DNA of 64,000 nucleotides from contig CM059199.1 of the NCBI GenBank assembly GCA_030323885.1, positions 39,936,590 to 40,000,589 of the forward strand, read 5' to 3'. The notes beneath the pieces are model-generated. The model searched no databases. It saw only the letters and a program-made list of their open reading frames with translations, and was not told where the DNA came from. The number at the start of each line of letters is the position of its first letter. Positions within the stretch are counted from its first letter, which is position 1. Source of the DNA: Branchipolynoe longqiensis (Eukaryota; Annelida; Polychaeta; Phyllodocida; Polynoidae). A program made the translations under genes and the position numbers. This document shows, piece by piece, positions 1 to 9,820 of the stretch.

Positions 1-102
1 GAGGATATTCATTTTTGAAACTACCATATTCATTTTCGCATACCCGTTTTCTATCTATTGGCCAATATTCATGAAGATTGTGTGATGATCAGATGCATTT
101 TA

Positions 103-213
103 AGGACCCCAACAATACCATTGTAACCATATTCTAACTTTCTAAACGGACCACCTCCCTAAATAGACCACTTATAGTCGGGCCCAAGGTCGGTCGATTT
201 AGAGAGGTTTTAC

Positions 214-217
<4 letters not shown>
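103..217 (+). mobile_element. pogo-like MITE, 5'-truncated copy
   Basis: The right end reads GATTTAGAGAGGTTTTACTG and matches the end of the complete copy at 60817-60994. The internal phrase about 'ccctaaat.gaccactta' is also shared. The left terminal repeat is missing. An (AT)n run follows directly (about 218-264), as it does beside other copies. Confidence 0.6.

Positions 218-264
<47 letters not shown>
218..264. repeat. (AT)n microsatellite
   Basis: A near-perfect TA dinucleotide run follows the end of the pogo-like MITE. Confidence 0.95.
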
Positions 265-266
<2 letters not shown>

Positions 267-329
267 ATTTAGAACCCTACTAGTACCGGTACTACTACAC
301 TTACTCACTTTCTACTGCAGGACTGTCTC

Positions 330-500
330 TGTGACAAGGGTGAATCTTTTATACTAAGACAGTACGAGTAAAAATTGCTTCAAATAGGAATTAACTGTGG
401 AGGCAGTGGTTCCAATGCACAGTATTTATCTATATTGGTGTAACATTGAGAAATTGGTAGAGAATGCAAACCAAGCTGGCAGCCACAGATATGATTTGAT
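330..500 (+). repeat. dispersed repeat D
   Basis: This segment is similar to 22755-22995 and, inverted, to 54880-55110. Shared phrases include 'gtagagaatgcaaa', a 'ggcagccacag' or 'ggcggccacag' motif and a 'gatttcactttt'-like end. The family is unrecognised. Short inverted words (TTCACCC...GGGTGAA) at the end of other copies suggest a non-autonomous DNA element. Confidence 0.5.
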
Positions 501-1394
501 TTCCAAAGTTTCTTAATCTACCAGCATCTACATGATTTCATAAATGTGTTACTCAAAAATAGCAGCTTATGATAAACAAGCATCGAACCCATACATTTAG
601 CATATTTGATTGGTGAAAATCATTAACATTTAAGGACACAAAGACAATTAGAATGATTCCCTTTTTCCACCATTGGATAATTACATTTGCTTCTAAGCTT
701 ATTATTTCATTTGCCTCCACCAGTGAAGAGCTTTTACATGCATGAAAACACTGTTTTGCATTTGATTATGATAGAAAATGGTTTGTTGAATGTGAGTGGC
801 TGATTGTGGCTTTGCATCCCAGAAATATAGTGAAAGGTCCGCTCCTGGTCCATGTAGTCATCAGGGAAGAACAAGAACTCAACACAGATGTGGTCTCAGC
901 ATGTAGGTGTAGGAATGCTTTACTATCATCTAGTACACGCCTTGTATTCTCCTTCAGCTCCCCCATTCTCACACATGCGCGTTCCTTCCCATAGCCCAAC
1001 GCTAATCCCCCAAAACAGCCTTCATTGTCCATCCAGCTATTTCCAGGAACTTAAGTTAATCCTAGAAAATAAGTAGCTTTCTCCCCCAGTAGCTCTAAGT
1101 CGAACCCACCTGCCGTCTGGGTATGTTGCATTCTACGACTTTGCAATTAACCATTGTAACCATAACAGACTTTACAATAGGTCATTACTGTAATAGACCT
1201 ATATGGTGATTTGATGGCTGGTGTTTTTAATTTCTTTTCTCAAAGGATTTATTGGAGGGGGCCATGAAAGGGCTGTGATATTTCCTTCGTTGGCCTAAAA
1301 TGTGATTTTCCTGTTTTGGTAAATATTTATTCATCTTAATATTCTTATGTCCGCAGCGCCAAAACGCTGGTCTTTTTATTGTTTCTTTCTAATT
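501..1394. other. no supported gene
   Basis: AT-rich sequence. Short open frames on both strands at about 770-1076 have no convincing splice sites or domain. Nothing else is supported. Confidence 0.5.
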
Positions 1395-1590
1395 TTATCC
1401 CAGATAATATGAAAGCACAGTTTCACTAAGTCCAATTATCAATATAACCTGGTAGCTGAAAGTATGTGTTGTGGAGGGCGTTGGAAACAAAGAGGGTACT
1501 AGACTGGGACTGCATACCCCACACGTATACCATCCCAAGGCAGGTGTCCTAATCACTAGTCTATCGAGGCTCCCTGATGCAATCAATCCA
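1395..1590 (-). mobile_element. tRNA-like SINE, family 3 (diverged)
   Basis: On the minus strand this begins with a GCATCAGGGAGCCTCGATAG-like head and an A-box-like TAGACTAGTG. The same head occurs at 7935-8035 (minus) and 32625-32720 (plus), where a GGTTCAAATCC-type B box is clear. This copy is the most diverged. Confidence 0.4.
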
Positions 1591-1745
1591 CCTACTCACA
1601 TCTACCTGTGCTTGTGATTCATAGATTGTGAAGTCAGTGCAACCTACTACCATCGTCCTCCTAAAATAATAAGTCTTTCAAATGTTTTTGTTCTTGAAAA
1701 CTCATTTAATGGTTATGATTTCACAAATACAGACACTATACGTAC

Positions 1746-2110
1746 ATCATCATCATCATCATCATCATGTTGTCGGTCGCGATGCGACAAAGACTGCTTT
1801 CATTACTTGACTGCCGCTCTCCATTTTTGTGCAGTTGTACATTTCATGAAAGCTGCCTGCAAAAGTGTTGAAGTGCTGCTGGCTTTTGCAAGTTACCAGC
1901 AGCACTCTCTCGGGGAGCAAATAGAGGTTTCACACCGGCAAGAACATGTCAAGACAGGCGGAAAAATATTTGTCCCTGCAGTGGCTGGTCGGGAGATGTT
2001 GGGAGTTCCATACATCAACCGCCCTTAATGCTGCCACAGTGACATGGTTTTCTGTTTAGGGTTTGCTCCCTTAGCCTTCGGTTCTGTCAAGGACCTGTAC
2101 CACAAGACAC
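1746..2110 (-). mobile_element. chimeric LINE-derived non-autonomous element
   Basis: On the minus strand a 5' module ends CTTTCATGAAATGTACAAC... and is fused to the 3' end of the LINE at 49886-51717 (AAATGGAGAGCGGCAGTCAA, GTCTTTGT.GCATCGCGAC and an (ATG)n tail). The plus-strand start therefore reads (CAT)n. The 5' tip seen in other copies (TATGCAGGTAT...) is missing. A 73-codon open frame on the plus strand is a by-product of the element and is not regarded as a gene. Confidence 0.75.
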
Positions 2111-2314
2111 CTATACGTACATATAAATATATAAATGGCAGGTTCACCAGAAACATTTACAAAGTAGGCTCGCTATGCTTGGAGTGAAGTATTATTTTTA
2201 AATCATGTAGATTAACAGGCTTTAAATGTCTAACCGAGATCATTGAGTGGCCATATATAGGCATAGTTGGCCTCAATATAGGCCTATATGTAGTGATGAC
2301 ACTGCTATATGCAT

Positions 2315-2577
2315 CTAGGCATAAGTAACTTGCTTGCTTTGGGGTGGTTCATAACCTTTATGGTTACAGGCTGCAGCATTAGAAAACGGCCCTGATAAAT
2401 CGGTCCGTTTTTTGGATGAAGAGTAAACTTCAGAGGGGGCAGTTGTAGAAGCGGGGGGTTCTTTACAACAATAATGACAAGTCATTGGAGCAAAACCGGT
2501 TCTCTCTGGTCCAATTGTAGCAGTGCACTTGTGTCGAGTAGCTGATGGGTTAGGAGGAAGAGGGGGAAAGGTGGGAT
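2315..2577 (-). CDS. probable terminal exon of host gene 1
   Basis: The acceptor is strong (a pyrimidine tract ending TTGCTGCAG). Taken in phase 1, the phase left by the exon at 6949-7064, it stays open for 87 codons to a TAG at 2315. The peptide is proline- and serine-rich, with a PLPPNPSATRHKC start and a CHYCC cysteine cluster in the middle (about residues 32-36). No transmembrane segment or known domain was recognised. No good donor is seen before the stop, so I treat it as the last coding exon, but a donor at CCT|GTAACC inside it is possible. The join to the upstream exon rests on phase and strand only. What the exon does is unknown. Confidence 0.5.
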
Positions 2578-3411
2578 CTGCAGCAAGAAGGAAAGTGAGA
2601 CAGTGAAAAAGAAAAAGGGCCCCATCCAAGCAAACAACTCCCTTGATCAGGGGAAGGAGTAAGCCCGTGAGAAGAAAAGAAAAGAAAGGGTAGTAGAGCG
2701 GAAAGAGAAATAAGCAGAGTTGAATCTAAGGGCCAAGCCGGAGGCACAGACAGAGTAAGAGGTAGGCGGTGAAATGCTGGCCGACTCCCCCTGCAGGAAT
2801 TCTTTTTAGACGCTACCAAGGAGGAGACTGGCAGTCAAGAGGCGATAGAAGAGGTATGGACGAGGTCGAGTCCAGATAGTATGTGCATAAGTAACAAAAC
2901 ACTGTATGTATGATTTCCCTCTGGAGAAATGTTTGTGAGAACCTGATTTAGAGGGCACCAATGTTTTCAACGGGTTCAATGTAGGCGTAGTACAAAGCTC
3001 AGATGTCTACTACTTTTTCCTGACCCCATCCCACCCTCCCGCCAAAGTATCATACATCAATACTTTACTACACACGCAGACAGGGTTGCCAAATGAGTTC
3101 AATGCCCACCTCCTGTTTTGGTAGGTTTTTGTGTGATTTGGATTCGAACCCCTGTCGAGTCAAACCAATGATTTAAAAATGCTTAGGCCTATTTGTCGCT
3201 ACTTGTTGCTAGAGTAGGGCAAGGATCAGTAGAATGAGGAAGACCATTATCCACAATTGAAAATTTCCAACTAATAATAAATAATCAACTAATGTCTACA
3301 ACTACAACAACAAAACCAACAACAGGTTGCCAAAGAAATATCAACAACAACATATTAACATGTTATTAAACGATAAATGTTGTAATTGACTGATCCCCTA
3401 CCCTAACTCCC
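2578..3411. other. intron-like sequence of host gene 1, unclassified
   Basis: Purine-rich sequence at 2600-2900, then AT-rich DNA. One short open stretch with a good acceptor (CCCCCTGCAG at 2801) lies on the plus strand but is not supported otherwise. Confidence 0.4.
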
Positions 3412-3415
3412 CCGG

Positions 3416-3875
3416 TGTCGCAGTTTCCGCTGTCCGCCAGTTTCCGCGGTGCGCTTCGCTTCTGCGCATGCGGCAAAATCGAACAGCATCGTCACTAACC
3501 TTATAAATTTAATGTTTTTGGTAAAGATGTTTTCTGTATGTGTACCAACCGATTTGTTTTTAGGTGGTGTGGTTTTAGAGATATTTCAATTCTTCTGTAT
3601 TTTCTGTATGAAGATTGCTCACGACCATTGACAATGCCTTGAGTTTGACGGTATGCGCAGTGCAAAACATTAGAAATCAAGAACCGTAACCTTATAAATT
3701 TAATATAATCTTTTTGGTAAAGATGTTTTCTATATGTGTACCAAGCGATTTGTTTCTAGGTGGTGTGGTCTTAGAGATATTTAACTTTTACTGTATGAAG
3801 ATTGCTCACGGCCATTGACAATGCATTTGAGTGTAGGCGTACCGCGGAAACTGGCGGACGGCGGAAACTGCGACA
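3416..3875. mobile_element. Ginger-like MITE with CCGG target duplication
   Basis: Ends are TGTCGCAGTTTCCGC... and ...GCGGAAACTGCGACA, with terminal inverted repeats of about 40 bp. CCGG lies on both sides (3412-3415 and 3876-3879). The interior holds about 1.7 copies of a ~205-bp tandem unit that also occurs at 3960-4370 and 31020-31440. TGT...ACA ends with 4-bp duplications fit Ginger-type transposons; the CCGG preference is from memory of that superfamily. Confidence 0.75.
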
Positions 3876-3895
3876 CCGGCTGTACGCTTTGTAGG

Positions 3896-4428
3896 CTACT
3901 AGTATATAGGGTATGCACTGATGTCATGCTAAACGGAAGTGCGGCCATTGTGGCAATAGTAACCACAATATTAAAGGCACACTAGAAACAAACTGATTGG
4001 AATACACATAGAAAACATGTTTACCAAAATAATTATATTAAATTGATACGGTTAGGTTTCTGGATTTCTATTAATTTTGAATAAAACTGACGTATTGCAC
4101 TGCGCGTACCGGCAAACTCAATTCATTGTCAATCAGGCCCAATGGTCGTGCGCAGTCTTCATACAGAAAAAGTGAAATAACTCTAAAACCACACCACCTA
4201 GAAACAAATCGCTTGGTACACATATAGAAAACATATTCGACGAATAGATTATATTAAATTTATAAGGTTAGGGTTCTGGATTTCTATTAATTTTGAATGA
4301 AATAGATGTTTTGCACTGCGCGTACAGGCAAACTGAAACTCTATGGGTTGTTTACTGTTTGATATCGCCACAATGGCCGCGCATCCGGTTGATGACGTCA
4401 CATGAATACCCTATATAAGTAAATAGTA
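3896..4428. mobile_element. MITE M9 with internal tandem repeats
   Basis: Imperfect terminal inverted repeats of about 55 bp: the left starts TACTAGTATATAGGGTAT, and the right, reverse-complemented, starts TACTATTTACTTATATAGGG. Both then run through TGACGTCA- or TGATGTCA-like words to GCGGCCATTG. Between them lie about two copies, inverted, of the ~205-bp unit found in the neighbouring Ginger-like MITE. No coding capacity. Confidence 0.65.
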
Positions 4429-4470
4429 TGATAATGTTGACAACTTTGGATGACACCGTACAGAGACACA

Positions 4471-4689
4471 TCAATGAACGATGTATTTAGCGTGTCGTCC
4501 TTGCCGATTTCCATGGTCAGGAATACATCCAAAGATGGCGATATGTAGCGGGTCCACCATAACTTGAAACATTAAAACAGGTTCCGAGAAGCGGTCGGCG
4601 AAAGACGCAGTTTGTCGCCATCTTGGATGTCTTGGACGCGCGCTGTCCAGCGAGTTCATGTGGCGTCGTCTGGTAGAGGAAACAGTCAC
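4471..4689 (-). promoter_or_regulatory. possible GC-rich promoter or first exon with YY1-like sites
   Basis: This is a GC-richer island in AT-rich DNA. On the minus strand CCAAGATGGCGACA (about 4610-4623) matches the YY1 element that often overlaps start codons of housekeeping genes; a second AAGATGGCGATA lies on the plus strand near 4531. A minus-strand 72-codon frame spans it, but its first codons are out of phase with the ATG in the YY1-like site. No downstream exon can be attached. This is speculative. Confidence 0.2.
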
Positions 4690-4754
4690 TAATCAGTGTT
4701 TGGGCGATAATAGATTAGCAGGCACGTGTCACGTGCGGACCCTATGCATAATGA

Positions 4755-5050
4755 AAGAACTGAGGGTTTGTTTGTTTGTTGTTGTTTTACGTCCTAGCAA
4801 CATCTAAGGGCATATCAGGATGGGTACCGACTTGTGACAGTGCACACTCATGGTGACTTTATAGTGCTGCCTGACTGGGAAATCAGGCCACAGGCACCAT
4901 GATCTGATATCCCATTCAGTCACATTAGCCTGACAGTGACACTGAGCTAACCAGTCCTTGTCCTATCCTATTAATGCCTAGTGCCAGGCTAGGAAGCGAC
5001 AAGTATCAATTTTAAAGTCATTGGTTTGACTCAACCGATTAGGCCACCAT
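4755..5050 (-). mobile_element. tRNA-derived SINE, family 1
   Basis: Reverse-complement copy of the commonest family here. The tail (TTTACGTCCTAGCAACATCT), body (TATAGTGCTGCC, CAGTCACATTA, CCTATCCTATTAATGCC) and GGTTTGACTC... are present. The tRNA head is mostly lost next to the (AT)n run. Confidence 0.85.
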
Positions 5051-5076
5051 GAACGAAGGGAGATTTAGTGAGGAGC

Positions 5077-5077
<1 letters not shown>

Positions 5078-5143
<66 letters not shown>

Positions 5144-5176
5144 TATATGTATGTATATATACATATATAGTATTAT
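5078..5176. repeat. (AT)n microsatellite
   Basis: About 90 bp of AT dinucleotides degenerating to ATGT/ATAC at the right end. Confidence 0.95.
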
Positions 5177-5629
5177 TCACCATAGTTACTTAATTCTTAA
5201 TAATAGGCCAGAAGTAAAGCGATTACGGAAATCCCATATATATATACTGTACTAATCATATATTAAATACCCACTCCCACTTCTGAATTCCACTAGCCAA
5301 CTAAAATAGACGCTCAGCCAATTACCATGACATATAATGAGAGAGAGAAAATTATGAATAGAATGACCTACTCTATTAAACTCTTACTGAATATCAAAAG
5401 TAATCCAGCAGTTTTAGATTCGGAGGGGGGGGGGGGTTACACTCCTTAAGCTTTGGATCTCCTAGCAACACAATTAGAATTTTGCTCTAACCCCATATCC
5501 TCCCCTTCTCATCAGCCCTCTATCCTCCCCATTCATATAATCTTTTCATGAGTATCTGGGAGGAATTAATTAGATATGTCTTGCAACGATATTATTCCTA
5601 TGAATTGTTATTGTTCCAGCATCGAACCA

Positions 5630-5850
5630 GTGGTCCACAACTGGTTCATCAAAGGCTGTGGTATATCCTTTACTGTCTGTGGGAAAGTGCATATATAAGA
5701 CCCTTGCTGTTTATCGGAAAGAGTAGCCTATGTGGCAGAAGCAGGTTTCCTCTAAAGAAATGTGTCAGAATGACCAAATGTTTTATGTCTAATAGCCGAT
5801 GATAAAACTCAATGCGCTCTAGAGGTGTCATTAAATAAAACAACTTTTGT
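5630..5850 (-). repeat. dispersed repeat R
   Basis: Minus-strand copy of a ~220-bp repeat whose sense strand starts TTTATTTAACGACGCCTCTA, passes CACATAGGCTACTCTTTCC and ends ACCAGTTGTGGACCACTGGT. Other copies are at 15328-15485, 28621-28840, 33800-33985, 55215-55445 and 56600-56810. There is no coding capacity. It is not a tRNA-type SINE, as no A/B boxes are seen. Confidence 0.8.
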
Positions 5851-5898
5851 TTTTGTTCCAGCATCAAGTTATTGTTCTCCCAACCGCTATTACTGGAC

Positions 5899-6220
5899 GA
5901 GGTGGCCGAATCGGTAGAACGCAGGCTTCCAGTGCAGAAGGTCGAGAGTTCAAATCCCAGCCGAATCAAACCGATGACTTATCAAATGTATATTTGTCAC
6001 TACCTAGGCTGGCACTCTGCATTAATAGGATAGGACAAGGACTGGTTAGTACAGAGCCAGGATAATCGGATATTGGGTCATGGTGCTGGCAGCCTGGTCT
6101 GCTAGTGGGGCAGCACTATAAGTTGCCATGAGTGCACACTGTCACAAGTCGGTACCCATCCTGATATGACCTTAGATGTTGTTAGGACGTAAAACAACAA
6201 CAAACAAACCCAACCACTAT
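5899..6220 (+). mobile_element. tRNA-derived SINE, family 1 (near full length)
   Basis: The tRNA-Leu/Ser-like head GAGGTGGCCGAATCGGTAGA (A box) is followed by GAGTTCAAATCCC (B box), then the family body and a 3' end CCTTAGATGTTGTTAGGACG with an (AAC)n tail. Such elements are transcribed by RNA polymerase III and moved by a partner LINE (family knowledge). Confidence 0.9.
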
Positions 6221-6244
6221 TAGTACTACAGAACACAGTTTTTG

Positions 6245-6496
6245 CAGTTTGAAGCAACTTTTATTTTAAATGGCTAACTTTGGAGATATTTGACAAATTA
6301 ATTTTGACAAGCACACCAAAACTCTGATACAATAGGCTTCTTCAGTAATAGATTCTATTAAATTGCCTCAGTAGTCCATTCTACGTGGCGATAAATGTTT
6401 GATAGCTGCACCAGTATCTAAGCCAGATATGTAGAATCAAATCTATATAATTGTTTTGGTTTTGAAAATTTGATGTTTTCATCGGACTATGTAGCT
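6245..6496 (-). mobile_element. TTAA-flanked MITE M8, partial
   Basis: The right end reads CATCGGACTATGTAGCT followed by TTAA (6497-6500). The body matches the complete copy at 16210-16552 in inverse order. The other terminus is lost. Confidence 0.75.
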
Positions 6497-6554
6497 TTAA
6501 TGATATGACACATGCAGAAATGATTAATGATAAGAGACATGCAGAAATACAAAG

Positions 6555-6788
6555 CAGGGGCGTAGCTAGGCGTACGCGCGTATCCCAAAACGTCCACATC
6601 GTTTTGTCAACAACAAAATTAAATTAAAAAATAATAAAGAGAGAGAGAGACGCGGCATGTAGTAGTCCGGAGTGTCGAAAACTCAAGTCTAAAATTTGTT
6701 AAAATCTGGCAGCTTAAGCTTAAGCGGCCCCCTAAACCCCCTGCCGAAATTAGGAGCACACATCGTTAAAGGTCTAGCTACGCCCCTG
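6555..6788. mobile_element. hAT-like MITE
   Basis: Inverted ends CAGGGGCGTAGCTAGG and CTAGCTACGCCCCTG are flanked by a perfect 5-bp duplication CAAAG (6550-6554 and 6789-6793). A 5-bp duplication and a CAGGGG start would fit the hAT subgroup with 5-bp target duplications. 234 bp, non-coding. Confidence 0.7.
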
Positions 6789-6948
6789 CAAAGGGAGTAA
6801 GTGTATATAAGTCATAGTTGAAACAGTTGCTAACTTTGCTTTCTAATAACCTTGTGATTAATGATATTGTTAACTCACATACAGCAATGCAGCTGAAAAA
6901 GGAGTCAGCCTGCAGAAGTCATAGTTGAAACAGTCAGGAGTTGCTGAC

Positions 6949-7064
6949 CTTGCTCTTCAATGATCTTCTGTGGGTCAGAGCGCGTTCTGGAGAGTGGACT
7001 GGGTTCGACTTGCTGATTCCCAAGTGTGGGTGGGACTCTCGGTAGACTGTGGTGTCGCAAGAAC
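6949..7064 (-). CDS. internal exon of host gene 1 (KRAP/ITPRID-like)
   Basis: The acceptor is TTGACTTACATGCAG. One G completes the split arginine codon left by the upstream exon, after which 38 codons stay open, beginning FLRHHSLPRVPPT and ending DPQKIIEEQ. The donor is CAAG|GTCAGC, weaker than consensus, leaving phase 1. Joined to the 8723-8830 exon, the protein reads ...RIPA-R-FLRHHS..., the IPARFL-type continuation expected in the KRAP family. The rest of the peptide is proline/serine/arginine-rich and probably disordered. Introns on either side are about 1.7 and 4.4 kb and are filled with SINEs and MITEs. Confidence 0.6.
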
Positions 7065-7195
7065 CTGCATGTAAGTCAATCAACATCAAAGTAAATCAAT
7101 TACTACAAGTGGCCTGAATCAATCTGGAAATGGCTATGTATAAATGGAAAGGCCAAAGAAGTTGAGCACCCACTTCCTGTGTGACAGGACATTAT

Positions 7196-7669
7196 GGGCG
7201 TAATCGAATAATCAACTCGGGTCACCCGAGCCACTTTTTGGCGCATGCGCACATCCTACAGACTCGGGTTGAATAAACGAATACGCTTGGGGTGGACAAA
7301 ACATTGGCTTAATCTGAAACTTAATGTTATTTTCCAATAACCGATAGAAATACAGCAAAATAGGATTTAAAGTATTTTATGATTGTAGAAGCTGAAAATC
7401 TGTGTTATTAAAAAAAGGTATTAAAACAACATGGAGGAGTTGTACTGGTAGGTGTTATACTACATGGAGGAGTTGTACCGATAGGTGTTATACCAGCCCA
7501 GATGTGACGTCATCGCTCTGGGCAAACCCCAGCCAAGAGGTGGGTTACTGGGGTCGGATCTTTTTGCACATGGCAAGTGTATTTCTCGACTCCACTCACG
7601 GTGTTCGATTTGAAATTCTGATGACTCGGGTGACCCGAGTCGCCCAGGTCGTGTTAATCGATTACGGCC
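7196..7669. mobile_element. MITE M5
   Basis: Ends read GGGCGTAATCGAATAATCA and ...TTAATCGATTACGGCC as inverted repeats. The subterminal palindrome CTCGGGTCACCCGAG occurs near both ends. A related core (GTGACGTCATCGCT, TTTTTGCACA, GACTCCACTCACGGTGTTCG) reappears inside 22051-22388 and 26570-26700. Confidence 0.65.
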
Positions 7670-7934
7670 TGAGATTCTAACTCACGGCTTCAAATCAGGC
7701 TGAGTCAAACCAATGACAACCTGTCGCCACCACATGGATCACTATGAACGTACATGCATCGTGCCATGTGATCCATGGGAGAAACTATAGTAGAATAATA
7801 CCAATTCTGTTAGTCTGTGTGAAGAGTTCAGGCACAAAAATTAACAAATCTATTCAGAAAAATGGATTTGATTTCCAGAATGATGGCAGTTTCAGCTCAA
7901 ATCTGGTAGCTATGTGGTGTTGTTGTTGCGGTGA

Positions 7935-8035
7935 TGAAAATGGGGAATATTGCAGAATCTGAACCCACATTTCTTGCATTGTGGGTTAGCGTGCTAAGCA
8001 TTACACCACCGAAGCTCCCTGATGTCATCATCCTA
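7935..8035 (-). mobile_element. tRNA-like SINE, family 3, head
   Basis: The minus strand carries GACATCAGGGAGCTTCGGTG, then GTAATGCTTAGCACGCTAAC, then GTGGGTTCAGATTCTG. This has the layout of a tRNA with A and B boxes, with no cloverleaf-quality acceptor stem. A genuine tRNA gene is not supported. Confidence 0.45.
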
Positions 8036-8047
8036 TTCACGCGTAGC

Positions 8048-8365
8048 GGGCGTGGTGGTCTAATCGGTAAAGTGCCGGCCTCACCTGTGGAAGGTCGGGA
8101 GTTTGGTTCCCGGTCGAGTCAAACCAATGACATTAAAATTGAGATTTGTCGCTTCATAGCCTGGTGATTGGCATTAATAGGATGGGGCAAGGACTGGTTA
8201 GCTCAGTGTATGGATAATGTGATTGAGTGGGATATCGGGTCATGCTGCTGGCAGTCTGATTTCCCAGTGGGGTGGCACCATAAAGTCGCTATGAGTGCGC
8301 ACTGTCACAAGTCTGTACCCGTCCTGATATGACCTTAGATGTTGCCATGATGTAAAAATCCAGCA
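8048..8365 (+). mobile_element. tRNA-derived SINE, family 1
   Basis: Head GGGCGTGGTGGTCTAATCGG with B box GGTTCCCGGTCGAG, full body, and 3' end CCTTAGATGTTGCCATGATG. It lies in the intron between two exons of host gene 1. Confidence 0.88.
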
Positions 8366-8722
8366 GACAAACAATCCTATCCACGCTAACCTGTCTGTGT
8401 TGCACATACCTGAAAAGTCAGTGCTATCTACTATTCTTTCATTTTATCCCAAATGGCATGTGTTGGTTTTTTCATCTTAGCCCATAACACTGCCATAAGG
8501 CTAACCCACTAACACACTAACCCCCTTCACAATCTACTAATATGCCCTATCTAAATACCCACTTATCTACCTATTTACAATGTAATGTAAACGGCCAGAA
8601 GACCAGTGCCTCGGCGCTGAAAAAAAATGTATATTCTGATGAATACTGTTTTACCAAGAACAACCAAAAACTCTTCGTTTATTTATGTCTGTGCTTTCTC
8701 TGAGATAGCCATCACTACTTAC

Positions 8723-8830
8723 CTTGCAGGGATCCGACACTCAACATCATCCGGGGAGGGATTGCCAAAGCCCAGTGAAGCTAGTAGTTTCACGGGGTCT
8801 TCCGTCCTGTCTTTGAAAAGCTGCTGGAGA
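8723..8830 (-). CDS. internal exon of host gene 1: KRAP/ITPRID-type LGFG motif
   Basis: Splice sites are excellent: acceptor TTGTTCTTCTAATTCAG and donor GCAAG|GTAAGT. The exon is 108 nt, begins with one nucleotide of a split codon and ends with two, so it is flanked by phase-2 introns. It encodes 35 codons starting LQQLFKDRTEDPVKLLASLG and continuing FGNPSPDDVECRIPA. The pattern acidic-DP-x-x-LL-x-x-LGFG-x(3)-PD-x(3)-RIPARFL resembles the IP3-receptor-binding region of KRAP/SSFA2 (ITPRID), ITPRID1 and TESPA1. If so, the protein would tether IP3 receptors or actin at the cell cortex. The family call comes from recalled motif similarity; the exon itself is well supported. Confidence 0.7.
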
Positions 8831-9129
8831 CTGAATTAGAAGAACAAGCTCAATGAAATGGCAAGAAATCACCACTTCATATTCTTTTGCTAAAATGAGC
8901 ATTCAGCCCAATAATTCTTGTTTCAGTGCTTAGGTACTGGTTTTATGGATGTACCTATACACAAAAATAGAGTGTAGATAATAGCAGTGGCCTAGCTTCC
9001 ACATATTCAGGTGCGCAGCTGCATACCACCTGAGGTTATAATTATTTTATATTAAAATATATGATGTTTTATAGAGCTATATTCCATCGCGTTTCATTTC
9101 AATGGCTTTTTATTCCATCTGCGTACCAC

Positions 9130-9370
9130 CATACAGGCCGCCAGCACCATGAGCTGAAATCCCACTCAGTCACAGTATCCTGACACTGAGCCTAACAATC
9201 CTTGCCCTATCCTAATAATGCCGAGTGCCAGGCTATGAAGTGACAAGTATCAATTTTTAAGTCATTAGTTTGACTCGACCAGGATTCGAACCCACAAACT
9301 CATGGGTTCGGATCTCCCGATCTCCCAAAACAGGAGACGGATGCTCTACTCATTCGGCCACCCCGTCTGG
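9130..9370 (-). mobile_element. tRNA-derived SINE, family 1, partial
   Basis: The reverse copy shows CCACTCAGTCACA, CTTGCCCTATCCTAATAATGCC, GTTTGACTCGACCAGGATTCGA and the tRNA head as CTCATTCGGCCACCCCGTCTGG. The tail side is truncated. Confidence 0.85.
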
Positions 9371-9457
9371 TGCTTTGAGTTATGGATTTTGAGTGAGCAA
9401 AGCTTAGTTCTGGTGAGAAACGTTAGTGCTACTATAGCATGCGGTCTCCCATTTAAC

Positions 9458-9820
9458 TATTTGTTTGTTTAACGACCCCTCGCCACAAAACGTAGTCATT
9501 GGATATTGGAGGTCATACAGTTATTAAACATATCTTACTAAATAATTACATTTCAGACAGGTAAAACAGAGCACAGAGATGTATGTCAAAAGAGCATACA
9601 ACAATGGTAAAATCACAAATCAACTGTAAAAAACTTGTCAAGTTAAAAATCGAAAATAGATTTTTGGTAAAAGAATTTAATAATGAGTTGAGGGTCGAAT
9701 CGGAATGATTCCATCACATTCACACTCTCATTTCCAAACACATCATCTCTATCAGGTGAGGACATCTCACCAAAATGTGATGCATTGTCAGTATACACTG
9801 ACAGCACTCACTGGTGGATG
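9458..9820 (+). repeat. dispersed repeat B
   Basis: Starts TTTGTTTAACGACCCCTCGC and continues ACATTTCAGACAGGTAAAA, GTTAAAAAT and AGGTGAGGACATCTCACCAA. It is shared with 26147-26310 and 30516-30915. Two overlapping minus-strand frames just beyond it (9788-10142) may belong to its parent element but carry no recognisable domain. Confidence 0.7.

Noticed and set aside
766..1076. Overlapping open frames on both strands, one minus frame reading ...VEFLFFPDDYMDQERTFHYI...
   Set aside because: Could be a further exon of host gene 1, but the acceptor (GCTGAG) is weak, there is an upstream in-frame stop and no good donor.
1807..2028. Recurrent plus/minus frame MKAACKSVEVLLAFASYQ.. found at four loci
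   Set aside because: It is the antisense of the 5' module of the chimeric LINE derivatives; repetition reflects the repeat, not a conserved gene.
2801..2857. Plus-strand exon-like stretch after CCCCCTGCAG reading EFFLDATKEETGSQEAIEE and ending at GTATGG
   Set aside because: Opposite strand to the gene around it and no partner exon in phase; one good acceptor is not enough.
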